A stretch of 64,000 nucleotides of DNA from NCBI GenBank assembly GCA_003586115.2, contig QVOM02000073.1, positions 43,881,469-43,945,468 on the forward strand. Direction: 5' to 3'. The translations under genes were made by a program, and so were the position numbers. This DNA is from Salvator merianae (lineage: Eukaryota; Chordata; Lepidosauria; Squamata; Teiidae). The notes beneath the pieces are model-generated. The model was given only the letters and a program-made list of their open reading frames with translations. It did no database searches and was not told where the DNA came from. Of this stretch, positions 27,230-38,365 are shown in pieces. The number at the start of each line of letters is the position of its first letter. Position 1 is the stretch's first letter.

Positions 27230-27710
27230 GGACCTGTTCGTACTTACCTCTTAGTGAGTGCCGGTCCGCTCACTGAGTTAGTTTATCCGCACTGTGAGCC
27301 GTGCCAATTCTCCAGAAGTTGCCATGGGCTACCCTGGAGCCATCCAGCAGTGGACTAAAAAGCAGTCCACAGTTTGAGTGGAAATGGGTAGTTCACTCCC
27401 AGTCAGCAGCATCCACACTGTCTTCCACACTCAGCGCCGCATGATTAGTGGATATGGCAGTGTGACTAGGGCTGTGGAGTTCCACGTACCATCCAGAGCA
27501 CATGGCAACATCCAGGTGCATGTCAGATGTTGTCACAGACATTGCCATGGCAATCAGGATTGCCCTGACCATCCAAACTCTAAAGTGCTGCTGGCCCAGT
27601 ACAGGGCTTCTCCTGTGCACAAATTACAGGTTGCCACTGCCATGCCTAGTCCTTACTGGCTTAGTATTGTATTACTATACCATACGAGGCCAGAAAGTGC
27701 AAACAGGCCC
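27230..27710. mobile_element. Putative short DNA transposon (MITE)
   Basis: A GC-richer block of about 480 bp sits in AT-rich intron. Its ends form imperfect inverted repeats: GGACCTGTTCGTACTT on the left, and AAGTGCAAACAGGCCC on the right, whose reverse complement is GGGCCTGTTTGCACTT. I cannot see a convincing target-site duplication, so the superfamily is not assigned. The overlapping frames inside (27378-27713, 27393-27620) look fortuitous. It ends 240 bp before an NR3C1 exon. Confidence 0.5.
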
Positions 27711-27950
27711 TAGGGTTGCCAAATGATTTTGACCTATTATCCTCTGCCACAACAGAGGATTTTTTCATGACCTTTCCATTCCTTGGCCCTTAGTGCCAAA
27801 AATGTTTCCAGATTACAATATTCTTCTCTTAAAATGTCTGGATAATAACTTCTCTGATTTTTCTGGGAATATTCATTCTGTCCTAGAACCATTTTTCACA
27901 GAAACATTATATTTTGCATTGATATGGATAAATATATTTCCTTTCATCAG

Positions 27951-28081
27951 GCAGAGGATGAATTTACCCTGTATGTATGAACAATGCAAGCGTTTGCTGG
28001 TGGTTACTAATGAGATGGCACGGCTTCAAATTTCATATGAAGAATATCTCTGTATGAAAACTCTGTTGCTTCTTTCTACAG
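27951..28081 (+). CDS. NR3C1: Glucocorticoid receptor, ligand-binding domain helices 6-8 (human exon 7)
   Basis: This 131-bp exon is the same length as in human. The acceptor is 'TTTCCTTTCATCAG' and the donor is 'CTACAG|GTGAGT'. It encodes '[18 protein letters not shown]' and '[19 protein letters not shown]'. The proline and glutamine of 'LPCMYEQ' correspond to human P637 and Q642, the two residues linked to the evolution of cortisol specificity, and both are present. The stretch '[15 protein letters not shown]' differs clearly from human 'CKHMLYVSSELHRLQ', including pocket-lining M646 to L and Y648 to V by human numbering. Confidence 0.97.
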
Positions 28082-28788
28082 GTGAGTTAATTTTTAATGT
28101 AGGCTCATTTGGTTGTTTGTTTTATGTTTGTGTTTCATATGAACATAATTCTCTTTTTGGCACTAATTGAGGAAAATTCAAATTCACCATGTCATGCTCT
28201 AATTCCTATAGAATCCAGTTATTGCTGCATCAATAGAGAATGCACAGTGATAAGATAGTAACTTTTATGTTGCAAAATTATGTTGACTCTGTTTTTGGCA
28301 AAGCAGGAAACCGTGCTTAATGTGACAGTGAAATGGTAAATGTTCAATCTGAAAAAGGTTCCTAGAACAGATGATAAATGCCAATCCTTGTCTGAGGGTG
28401 GGTACAAATTAAGGTCATAATTCTTACACAGCAACACAATCAGGTTCTGCCCTAGGCTGGATCATCTAGAATATGATGGATTCCTCTAACACTTGATGAT
28501 AGATCTATATCAGCATTGCTGCTACAGAGTTTCCATTTGCCAGTCGCACTAGATGAAGAAAGCTTCCCACTGCTAACTGGGTGACTTTCCCAGAGTGGGT
28601 GATCCATCTTACTCTAAACTCACTCAGACCAGTTATAACCAGTGGTACCTTAGGCAGACTTGCTTAGAAGCAGGTGTAGGGTTTTTTTATATATATATGT
28701 TAAGTGTAGAATTCCCAAGACAGGTACTTTTTAAGTTGATTTTAAGTTGCCTTTCTGGCATTGCAAAACTTGAATTTCAATATTTCAG
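28082..28788. other. Intron 7, no gene recognised
   Basis: Short AT-rich intron of 707 bp; no repeat family recognised. Confidence 0.6.
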
Positions 28789-28946
28789 TTCCTAAAGAAG
28801 GCTTGAGGAGTCAAGTTTTGTTTGATGAAATCCGTATGACCTACATCAAAGAATTGGGAAAAGCCATAGTGAAGAGAGAAGGAAACTCAAGCCAGAACTG
28901 GCAGCGATTTTATCAACTGACAAAACTTTTGGATTCCATGCATGAT
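28789..28946 (+). CDS. NR3C1: Glucocorticoid receptor, ligand-binding domain helices 9-10 (human exon 8)
   Basis: This 158-bp exon is the same length as in human. The acceptor is 'TTTCAATATTTCAG' and the donor is 'GCATGAT|GTAAGT'. It encodes '[20 protein letters not shown]' and '[20 protein letters not shown]', then '[13 protein letters not shown]'. The last helix contributes to receptor dimer and surface packing. The exon ends exactly at a codon boundary. That matters because human GR-alpha and GR-beta differ only in what is joined to this point. Confidence 0.97.
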
Positions 28947-29444
28947 GTAAGTCGTATCAAGTACAATATAACCTTCCGTATCCATTCTCTACAGATGGTA
29001 TTAGTATAATTTCTGTCTAGGCATTATATACTTGGTGCTTTAAGCAAAGATTGTTCAATGGCATAAACATCAAAAGTGGGGTGAAGATCTCCTTGAGATG
29101 TACTGTTGTTAGGCTTACATTCTCCTCTGAGTCATGGATCATCACATGGCTCTGGGAAAAATTTCAGGATAATAAGAGAAGGAATAGGCCTCTGTCTTCA
29201 AGGCTATTCCTGTTTGTTTTTATATCGTGTTCCTTGCAAAATCTTATGAAAAGGATCATTAGAGAAGGAAGCAGGCAAATTAGCCATGAGGGTCTGCTTC
29301 AAATCTGACATGGATTCCAAAGGTCTGTTTTACTACCAAATGCCCTATGTGAAAGATGTTGATTAAATTTTGTGTGTCGATATTTATGTATTTGTTGCAT
29401 TTCTGATAAGACCAGGACATGTAATTTTCCTGCACTCCATTTTA
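28947..29444. other. Start of intron 8, unassigned
   Basis: No gene or repeat recognised. Confidence 0.5.
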
Positions 29445-29591
29445 ATTGGACCACAATTCTGTGGGGTAGATTAGGCTGAGAGGCAATGACTGGACCAAGG
29501 TGGCACAGCATGCTTCAGTGATTGAGCTGGGATTTGAAACCAGAACCCCAGCTCTCAGTCCAGCATTCTAGCCACTGCACTTTGCTGGCCA
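29445..29591 (-). mobile_element. tRNA-derived SINE, antisense
   Basis: The stretch ends '..GGGATTTGAAACCAGAACCCCAGCTCTCAGTCCAGCATTCTAGCCACTGCAC', which reads backwards as a tRNA-like head (A box, then the B box GGTTTCAAATCCC) of a squamate or MIR-type SINE. The 'GGTGGCACAGCATGCT' part is typical of such SINE bodies. Diverged and old. Confidence 0.6.
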
Positions 29592-31405
29592 ATTGATAAT
29601 GGCACATTTTGGATTTTTAAAAAATTGTGATTGCTTCAAATATGCATAATGTATAGACCTAATCTGAGTTTAACTTTTATTTCAAGTATCTATGTTCTGT
29701 GTCTGTGCCCAGCCATGGCTTTTTGTTATATTGCAGCATCTATGCTTGAAGGCTGAACACAGCTGTAGAGTATCTAGGTATCATATCGCTACTGTTGCAA
29801 TTCTTAGGTTGTCAGTTGTTGTTTCTGACTCCTGGTGATTAACAACTGTGTGCCATTTTAGTTTTCTCTGTTAATATCTCATAGCTCTTTCAAAGACATT
29901 CCAATAATCTCTTTGATTCCATCCTCATTTTGCCATCTTTATATTCTTCTGCTTTCTTCAACCATGCAAAGCATGAAACTTTTCTTTAGCTCTTCATTTG
30001 TTTGCACCACAGGCCCAGAGTATATGAATTTCTATTAATGGTGATTACTTCTAGGGAGCGATCAAGTTTTTACTGATCCAGTACTGATCAGTTCCTCTCC
30101 ATCTCCAGATCCATGATTCAAAGAGATCTGTTGTCTTTTTCCTTCTTAATATCACTTCCACAGCCATGTAGGAAAGATTGGTTGGTTGGTGGTTGGTTGA
30201 TTTACATTTTTATTCCATCCTATACTCAAAGGTCTCAGTGCAAGTTCAGATTTTTTTTGTTGGAGAAATCTGCTTATCCTTCCTTTTCTGGGATGATTCT
30301 GCTTCTTAATTCTTGAGAGTGTTATTCATCTCTGTCTGTTTAGGAACCCATGTTCACTTCTTCATCATCAACTATAAATTCTTTGCATGTACTGGTTGAC
30401 ATTATCTTTGTCATCTTCATGTGAGTATTGATCAGTGTTTGTGGCATATGAACTAGTGAGGCCCATCAGTGAAGAGATTTCCTTGTGACCTTAGTCTTGC
30501 CATGTCATCAAATCAAGGAATATTAATGATCTCATCATCCACCATGTTGAATACTTTTTATCTTTTCGTCATATTTCTCGAGTTAGCTGAGCTCAAATGT
30601 CAAGCACCTCATAAGCTTGAAGGACAGTTAAAAGCATGTACAATTTATTTTAAAATAACTTGGTTCTGGATAGGCTAGACTGACTTTCTGTGATCAATTT
30701 TATCTCTTTCTAATCACTTTAATTTCTCAATGTAGAATTTAAAAAACACTCAAAACTATTGTGTATATACTTGCATTCTTAGGATATAAAATACTATGGT
30801 CACTGATTTATTATAGAAAGTGTAACTTTTCTGGAGAATTGATGAGCACTTTATACTTCATTGTCTCTATATATAGGTATATAAGGCTTTAAACAATTTG
30901 GAACCATAGCACCTTAATGGACACCTCCATCATTGCAACCCTGGAAAACCCCTGAAATCATACTGTGAGGCTTTACTGCAGGTTCCAAGACACACAAAAT
31001 GCCATCTTATGATGGCCCACAGTTTTAATGCTGTATTTTGCATTAAAACTATTTAAAAGGGTAAATCATATGCATACCTAATATATATTGAGGAATTTTC
31101 TATATGTCATTTTTATTCACCTTATCCACTTACAAATCAGTGGCACATATATTCAGTAGCATTTTTGCATTTTCTCACAGACTTATTAAGAATGATAATG
31201 ACTTGAAAAAATGTTAATTACAGCTTTAAAATGGCTAAGATGATCATATCTACAGTTGGCATATTAATTTATGGAACAGAAATTTATCATCAATTAAGTT
31301 GAAAATATATTCTTATGGGCACTGGAGCAAGTAGTAACCTGTCTTTTGTGAGAAAGGTGGTTTCATGTTTGTTAGCATTGAGACATCTGTTATGCATCTT
31401 TTTGT
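29592..31405. other. Intron 8 with faint repeat traces
   Basis: 30175-30245 (TTGGTTGGTTGGTGG followed by 'TTTACATTTTTATTCCATCCTATACTCAAAGG') resembles an inverted L2-like tail. 29805-30160 and 30320-30600 read like old, unidentified retroelement text. There is no exon. Confidence 0.35.
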
Positions 31406-31409
31406 ATGA

Positions 31410-31790
31410 GAATGGCCCATTTAGATCAAATCAAAGGTATGCCAGCATCTTATTTTCTCTGTGGCCGCCCAGGAGCCCATCATAAGGACAGTAGTTATCC
31501 CATATCTTTCTAAACAGCATTCTTTCAGTAGCAGTGATAAGCCATTGTGATTAAAAGTGACTTATACCTCTTTCTCCCTAAATTTGTCTAATCCTTTTTG
31601 AAGACATCCAGGTTGGTGGAGATCACTAGGATCTCATAGCAGCATTACCATGTATGTACTACGTGATGAGGTGAACTCTTCCCACATTTAGGTTCATTGG
31701 ATGTAACAGAAATTCCAGCATCATGTATGATTTTATACATGCACCTTCTCACCCTCTGTATTTAGGGATATCATTATGGGTTATTACTTA
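31410..31790 (-). mobile_element. Old CR1 LINE 3' end, antisense
   Basis: It contains 'TTTGTCTAATCCTTTTTGAAGACATCCAGGTTGGTGG', 'TTCCCACATTTAGGTTCATTGGATG' and 'TTTTATACATGCACCTTCTCACC'. These are landmarks of the inverted 3' region of a widespread CR1 family in reptiles. Many substitutions indicate an old insertion. Confidence 0.65.
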
Positions 31791-32691
31791 AAACAGTGTA
31801 GCTTCTTACGAGCCTTTTGCAGAGATGAAGATTTTAAAGCAATGAAAGGTCTCATTGTTGTTCTGTAATTTATAGCTTCAGGACCATACCTGCTGTCAAA
31901 CAGCAACATTCAAAATGTAAGCTCGTTTTGTCATGGAAAACACTCTGTGTTCAGTCAGTCTGATAAACAGAATGAAAAAAGGCAGTTGCAGATTTACTCC
32001 TTTCCTCTTGCAACGTTCAGTCCCGCTTCTCCTGCTGTTTCAATGTTTTCATCTACTTAAGTAGATCTGAAGGTGAGAGGTGAAGTAAGAATTTTATCTG
32101 TGTTTCTTGTTAAGAGGAGACCATTCTTATTCTAAGTCTTCAGTCATTGTAAAATAAATTACTGGATGCAAGTCATTGGCTTAATTCCTGTGTTATTCGC
32201 AGATCATAATCAAGGAAGATTTAGCTATGGTTTAGTGTGATGATTAAAATGGCAAACAGTTGTTGGTAGTTGGCTGGCAAACCACCATTTTGTAACAGTG
32301 GCTTGCAAGCCATTGTTTCTGCTAACTAAACATGTGTTTCAGTTTGGGAACTGACCTATTTTCTGAGTGTCCCAAATATGGATTGTACATGGAGATGAAC
32401 CATGAAGACAGTCGTTTGATGCAATAAAAGGATAAATTGTGCCAAACCTGCCATTTCATCCCTGGTACAACACATGCCTGAGGTGCTTAGAAATGGGGCA
32501 GTTTGACTGGTGAGGAAATGGCCAAACCAAAGGACTCAAATATATTTATCATCATCCAGGATAGTATCCATGTTACAATGTAGATCCTGAAATACCTACA
32601 GTCTGAGCTTGCTTTACAATAGTTCACAGTTACAATAATTGTTTTTGTGTGTTGGAAAGTTGGCTTTACCCTTCTGTGTTATCATTTGCAG
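31791..32691. other. End of intron 8, unassigned
   Basis: No repeat recognised. The acceptor of the last coding exon ('GTTATCATTTGCAG') is at its end. Confidence 0.5.
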
Positions 32692-32844
32692 GTGGTTGAG
32701 AATCTTCTAAGCTTTTGCTTCCAAACGTTCTTGGATAAATCCATGAGTATTGAGTTTCCAGAAATGTTGGCAGAAATCATCAGCAATCAGTTACCAAAAT
32801 ATTCAAATGGGAATATCAAGAAACTCTTATTTCATCAGAAGTGA
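32692..32844 (+). CDS. NR3C1: Glucocorticoid receptor, helix 11-12 and stop (human exon 9-alpha coding part)
   Basis: The last 50 codons and a TGA stop at 32842-32844. It encodes '[20 protein letters not shown]', '[20 protein letters not shown]' and the terminal '[10 protein letters not shown]'. '[10 protein letters not shown]' is helix 12, the activation-function-2 helix that docks LxxLL coactivators after hormone binding. The cysteine after 'LLSF' matches human C736 near the steroid. The tyrosine before it in human (Y735) is phenylalanine here, and N734 is serine. The reading continues from exon 8 without a split codon, and the C-terminus has the same length as human GR-alpha. Confidence 0.98.
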   Translation: MVENLLSFCFQTFLDKSMSIEFPEMLAEIISNQLPKYSNGNIKKLLFHQK

Positions 32845-33302
32845 CTGCCTTAACACAGAAAGATTGCCTTAAAAAAGTCAATTATAGCTTCTTTTTTATA
32901 AACTAAAAGACTTGTTAATTTTGTCCTTGCAACTATATTGGGTGTTTTTGTTTTTGTTTTGTAATTATGCACTACATGTGGTTTACAGAGGGCCAAGACC
33001 TAGGTTTCAGAAGCAGACGCCTCAAACTGAATGATTACAGGAAGAAGGCATGGCAGAAAATATGGGTTGGGATTTTTCCTCCACGTACACCATCATATGG
33101 GCAGTATAGGAGCACCAAAAGCAATGGTGTCAAGTTCACAAGCTACATTGTCAGCATTCTGCTAGTAATTTCTGTAGTTGGCTGGATAAAATTTTCTAGG
33201 TTTTTGTTTCGATACAGATTTTTTGTATAGTTAAAGTAGCATTTTTGAGTTATGCATGTAACATGAAGAAAGTTTACAACTGTATATCAGAAAAGGGAAG
33301 TT

Positions 33303-33309
33303 GTGCCTT
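33303..33309 (+). promoter_or_regulatory. NR3C1: Candidate miR-124 seed site in the 3' UTR
   Basis: GTGCCTT is complementary to the miR-124 seed and sits in a block that looks unchanged between this genome and human ('GTTGTGCCTTTTATAGCTAT'). miR-124 is a reported repressor of GR in mammals; its action here is inference. Confidence 0.5.
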
Positions 33310-35773
33310 TTATAGCTATTACTGTCTGGTTTTAGCAATTTCCTTTAACTTTATATACAGTGAACTAAGCTTGTTCATTTTTCTTACATAATTTTTGTAA
33401 AACTTCAAGATGCCTATTGTACAGCTGTTTTTTTACAGTGGAGCAGCTCATAGCTTAATGACCTCTGGATATTAATCTTTAAGTATACTCATGTGAATAT
33501 AGGTTAACTTTTCTAATCCGATCAAGACTGTCATAGTAAACCATTTCAATTTGGCCTGTGAATTCAGCCTTCTTTAGTTGGGTTGGGGGATGGGGATGGA
33601 AGCATATTCCAATCTAACCAGAACACTGGAAATATTCTTCTTAATGATCCAGTATGTTCCATGTGCTACTAGAAAAGTGGCTCTGTCTTAAACAGGTATA
33701 TAAACACAAATGTTTTCAGAAAATTCTAAATATTTCTATTTAATGTGATAGCCATAACCATCAGAATCTCGGGCTGGATTGACAGTAGAAAATCAGTCTT
33801 GACTGCCCATCAGGAAACCTTCAGGAAAATATGCATCATTGTTTAAGAGTTTACTTCTACATGGAGAAATTAAATTTTTTCCATACTCAGTTAATTGCCA
33901 TACAAGTGTGTACTTCTCTGTGTATCAGTGTATATTATATATACAATGGCCACAATCCAGAGCAGCTCAAATATGCAGAACAAAATGGATATGCCCAGAC
34001 ACTGGCATGTCTGCTGTTCTATTTGGACACAACTGAGAAGTAGCAAAACCTGTGCTTTTCTAAGAAATTAGTAAAACTGTATTGTTGACTAGTTTACTTT
34101 TTTAACAACAAAGTACAAAGGTATAAACTTGCTTCTATGAAGTTGCTGGATTGCAGCCAAAGCCCCATTCCAGAAATGTCTGCTCTCTCTCCCGTCTGAG
34201 ATATAATCAGCACTGCCAGTTGGGAAGGAGACAGCGGGGCTCACTTATAGTAGATAGCAAGGTTCTATTCATCGGTTTGGCTGTATGTGACCAGTTCAGT
34301 TGTACTCTGGCTCCTTGACCACAAGGGCCTTCCTTCACAGTGGATTTTGGCACTTCCAGGAAAACAGATCAACAAGCAGAAAGAAGCGCAGATCGGCTTA
34401 GAAATTATGTCCTGGGTTGGGACAGCATGTACAAGCCTGACTCCAGTTTAAGTTGGTGGCTAAATTTCTTTTGACTTTAAACAGTCAGGAACTATATGTG
34501 TATATATGTACACGTATACAAACTTTATACATAAATGCATATGTATTAATATCATTGACTTACAGAAATAGTTGTAATCATCCCCAATATATATTATGTT
34601 TATTACAGTGATTCTTAAAAAAAAAAAAAATACTTCAGATTAGATTTTTTTACCTTTATGCAGAAAATAAGATAGACCAAACTACAGAAAGAAGGAAAAA
34701 AAAAATTGTGGAAAATAAAAATCCCAAACCTGTGTATGGTTACATACCCATTTTCATTTCATTTGTCGCCCAGGTGAATCCATCTTGTTTCTGAAAAACA
34801 TGGGAAATTCAGCGACAGATTTTGTGGTTTAGAGTAGTACATCTCTGTACAGTTCCAACCCTCCTGTATCAAACTGCTAGTGTGCCATAAAACACCCATC
34901 TATGTCTTGTGAAATTCTCCTTGTCATCATTGACTTATATTTTAAACAACATGTGAGCTGTAGTAGCCCTTAGGAATTTTCTGAAAATTTTAAAATGATT
35001 TGCCACTCTAAAAAGAAAAGAAAATTGTTTCAAGTGGCTTACGTTTATCTTTAGAAGACATTAATCGGGTTTAATAACCTAACAAGAGTTAATTATCAAA
35101 TTCTAATATGAAGCAACTAATATATTTTTATTTAGTTAAGCTTAAATATATCATTGAATAGTATTGTTTTAAGAAAAAGGAAGGGCTACTACAGCTTTAA
35201 AAGCAGTTTATCAAATTATTGTAAAATAGCTTGTATAGTGTATCATAAGAATGGTTTTTAGATGACAGATTCCTTTATCATGATACGTGATATATTTTTT
35301 CTAGGGGTCACAAATGTGTTGAGTAGTAACCCATACAAATTGTGGTTTGTCTGGAAGTATTAATCCTGGCAGCATTGTTCGAAAGTATCTAAAGAGGTAC
35401 TCTAGTTTTATTATGTGTATTCTCTGAGTTTGTTTTCTCCTTGCTTTTTTCATGGCACTTGCCTGTAACCAGTGGGAATTCCTGGGGCTGAAACTAAATC
35501 CCCATTAGACTGCTGTAAGAAGTGCACGAGTTGGAATTGAATGTCATTATCCACCCTGCCTGCTTGGTCTGCCCACATTCCAGGACTAAGCTTGCAGCAG
35601 CTGTGCAGGTTTGACCCCCTTACCCTGCCAAAAGAGGAAGAAGAAAAAAAACACAACCCCAGAGGAGTGTGTTTATCTGGGCACTTGCCTATGCACTCCT
35701 ACTTCTGGATGGTTGGGGTTACTTTCACGTAATAGCCTCACAGAGCACAGCAAAACAGCTAGATGAATTTGGC

Positions 35774-35779
35774 AATAAA
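35774..35779 (+). terminator. NR3C1: Possible proximal poly(A) signal
   Basis: AATAAA lies just before the conserved block 'GGTACCAGCAATATGTAAAT'. The human GR-alpha proximal signal lies about 200 bp further on; at the matching place here (35995-36000) the hexamer reads AATAAC. Another AATAAA is at 34714-34719. Use of any of them is unproven. Confidence 0.35.
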
Positions 35780-36010
35780 ACACATACAGGTACCAGCAAT
35801 ATGTAAATAATAGAGCATAGGTTGTTCAGTCTACTAAAATACATTTCTAATTACTCCACACAGATGTTCCTGATAAAATAGGAATTTTATCTGAGCTATT
35901 TTGTCTTTTCTTAATTCTCTTTTTAAATGTAAGGCTTATACATGAAATCCCCAGGTATTATAGTCTGTACTTGGGAGTAAAAATCTCAACATTTAATAAC
36001 AGTAATCCTT

Positions 36011-36031
36011 CTTTTTTTTATCTCTGCACAG
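36011..36031 (+). promoter_or_regulatory. NR3C1: Candidate alternative 3' splice site (GR-beta-like)
   Basis: A strong polypyrimidine tract followed by TCTCTGCACAG (AG at 36030-36031) lies 36 bp after the degraded proximal poly(A) hexamer. This is where the human 9-beta acceptor is expected relative to the conserved blocks. Joining exon 8, which ends on a codon boundary, to 36032 would add three residues and then a TGA. That would give a receptor lacking helix 12. This is positional inference only. Confidence 0.3.
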
Positions 36032-37909
36032 CCTCAGAATTGAGCGCTGAATCTACACCTACCATCTTGAAAACCTTCTAGAGCTCTTTGGCAAGTGGCT
36101 GGTACACTTGCGCTTCTTTGTGGGAAGAAGCGGGAGTCTATGTGCATCTCCTAGGGCACAAAAAGACTGGCACCTTCCCACACAGGTCTCTTGTTACTGC
36201 TCCACGAGCGGTATCGCTAAGAAGAGCCTCCCCTCATTAGTGTTCAATGGGCTTTTTCATAGGAGTGTCAGCTCCCTGCCCGGGGTTCTAGAAGGTATTC
36301 TGCCTAGGACATAATGGTGTTATTCACAGAAAGCCACTCGGTCAATACCAGGAACAGGTAAGAAACCTGCCTCTCCTTGAATAAGCTCTTAAAAGTATGT
36401 ATGTTTACCAGTTAATCTAAGCTTCAGAGAGTATTTTAACGAGTAGTTAGCAAACCATTGGGATGAAAAAGTGTATGCTGCCTATTTTTAGCCAGTGCTA
36501 ACAGGCTTGAGTATTTGGTTTCAAAAAAGTTCTTCTTGAAACGACAAGCATGAGACTCTGTCCTTTATTCAAAGAAAAAATTGAAAAGTTGAACTTGGAA
36601 GTGTTGTGTATTAAACATTTTAGTCCAGGTTTAGAACGCTGTCAATGTGTGCATGTACAAATATATGTTTGGTTGTAACCAACACAAGTGAGGTATAGAG
36701 AAACTGCTATTTTATCTACATGCAAATAAGTACTTCAGCAGTGGAAAGAAGCTTTTGATTTCTTGTTTTTGTTCAGTTTATGGTCTTTCATTTTTTTTAA
36801 AAAAAATTGCTGACTCTAAAAAGAACTTTCATTTTAAATGTGCTGTTAAAGATTTGAACTCAAGCCATTTAAAGTGCATAAGCTTTCAACAAAACATATG
36901 TTTCTTGTCTGGTTAGTCTTTTTCATGCTGGGGGAAAACAGCACTTCAAATAAAGCAGGGAAAATAATGACTTTCTGTCTCTTCAGTGCCTTGCCACAAC
37001 AACATGACTTGGAAATTATTTGAGTAGCCCTAGATATGCATGGCCACATGAAAATGAGTAAAAATGGTCTTTTTGTAGACTGCTAAAACATCGAAATGAA
37101 GAGGTGTTTGTTAGAGCTTGTTCCATTCCAGCCAAAATGAGGTTCAAAGCAAGTCTGATAACAACTGTGGGACTAACTTTCAAGAAAAGGTGCTTGCCAG
37201 TCTTGCTGGCCAGGTTAAACCAAGGATCATCATGAAGAACAGTAGAGACCTAAAAAAGGTGCACAGGCACTTAGCTTTACAGAGATACCTGCATATGGGG
37301 AACAGAAGAGGAAATGAACTACATGAAACCTTTCACACACGCACATAATTCAAAGTATGGAGTACCAGGATCACAGGATAGATTACCTCATCTTCATATG
37401 GGCAGAGAAGTTGATGGGACTTCAATTCTATGTGATGGTGTGTGCTTTGATAGTGATTAAATAAGGAACTTAACCCTCCTACACTTCCTATATTTTTAAT
37501 TAGGCATTGTGGTCAAATAAATTCTCCTCCCTTTTCACACATTCACTCCCAGTTTAAGCAGTACTTTTTTAAAAAAGCGTCTGTATATAAAATGTGATTA
37601 TGCAAGTGTATCACTACAGAGAGATGGTATCTGGGGATCTGTAATCGTTAGAAACGCCTCCAGAGGACTTGGCAGCAAAAGGGAAGCTACAGTGTTCTTA
37701 TAAAGTTACAACTTTGGCTGCTAATGATGCTTTCTGTTTGCACATATAGGTGGGCTGTGTTATAGTTTGTGCCAAAGTAAAATGAAATCATATCCAGAGA
37801 AGAATATTTACTTGCAGAAGCTGAAGACCTTTTCCCTTTGTTATACCATCACACCAGTGCTTTTCTTAGTACTCATTTAACCTTTTGCAAAAACATTAAT
37901 AGTAACTAA

Positions 37910-38365
37910 GGCTGCCTCCAGAAAGTGAGAGGAAAATGCAGGAACTTGTTTAGATCTCACAGTTTCCTCTCGTCGTCCCTGCTGGATGACGGGGCAAAAG
38001 TGCAGGGCATGCCTGGGCCCTTACCGTTTTGGCACTTGCACTGGCACTGCATCTGATGGCGAAATGCCTGGAGCTGCCCCATTTGCACAGTTCTAGGTAT
38101 TTTCATTTGGGTCTTGCCCCTCGCTCACTCAGTATGTCCATCTGGGAGAGAGCAAAAGAAAAAAGCAACCCCCCAACAAGGTAGATAATATTGCTATTTC
38201 AGAAAAGCTGGAATCAGAGGGTGGTTTTTTTTCCCGGGATCTTGCTGAACGTCCCAGGACTATGTTGAGGTTGCCACAAATGCATGTTATAATCCTCGTA
38301 CAGTGCTGGGATGATCCCAGGGTTCAGCCCCTGTCTGCATACAGCCGAAGTAAACCGTGTTCCCA
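37910..38365. mobile_element. Possible short transposon inside the 3' UTR
   Basis: A GC-richer block of about 450 bp interrupts AT-rich UTR sequence. Its ends, GGCTGCCTCCAGAAAGTG and (reverse complement) GGCTGTATGCAGACAGGG, match at about 13 of 18 positions. No target duplication is evident. Confidence 0.3.
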
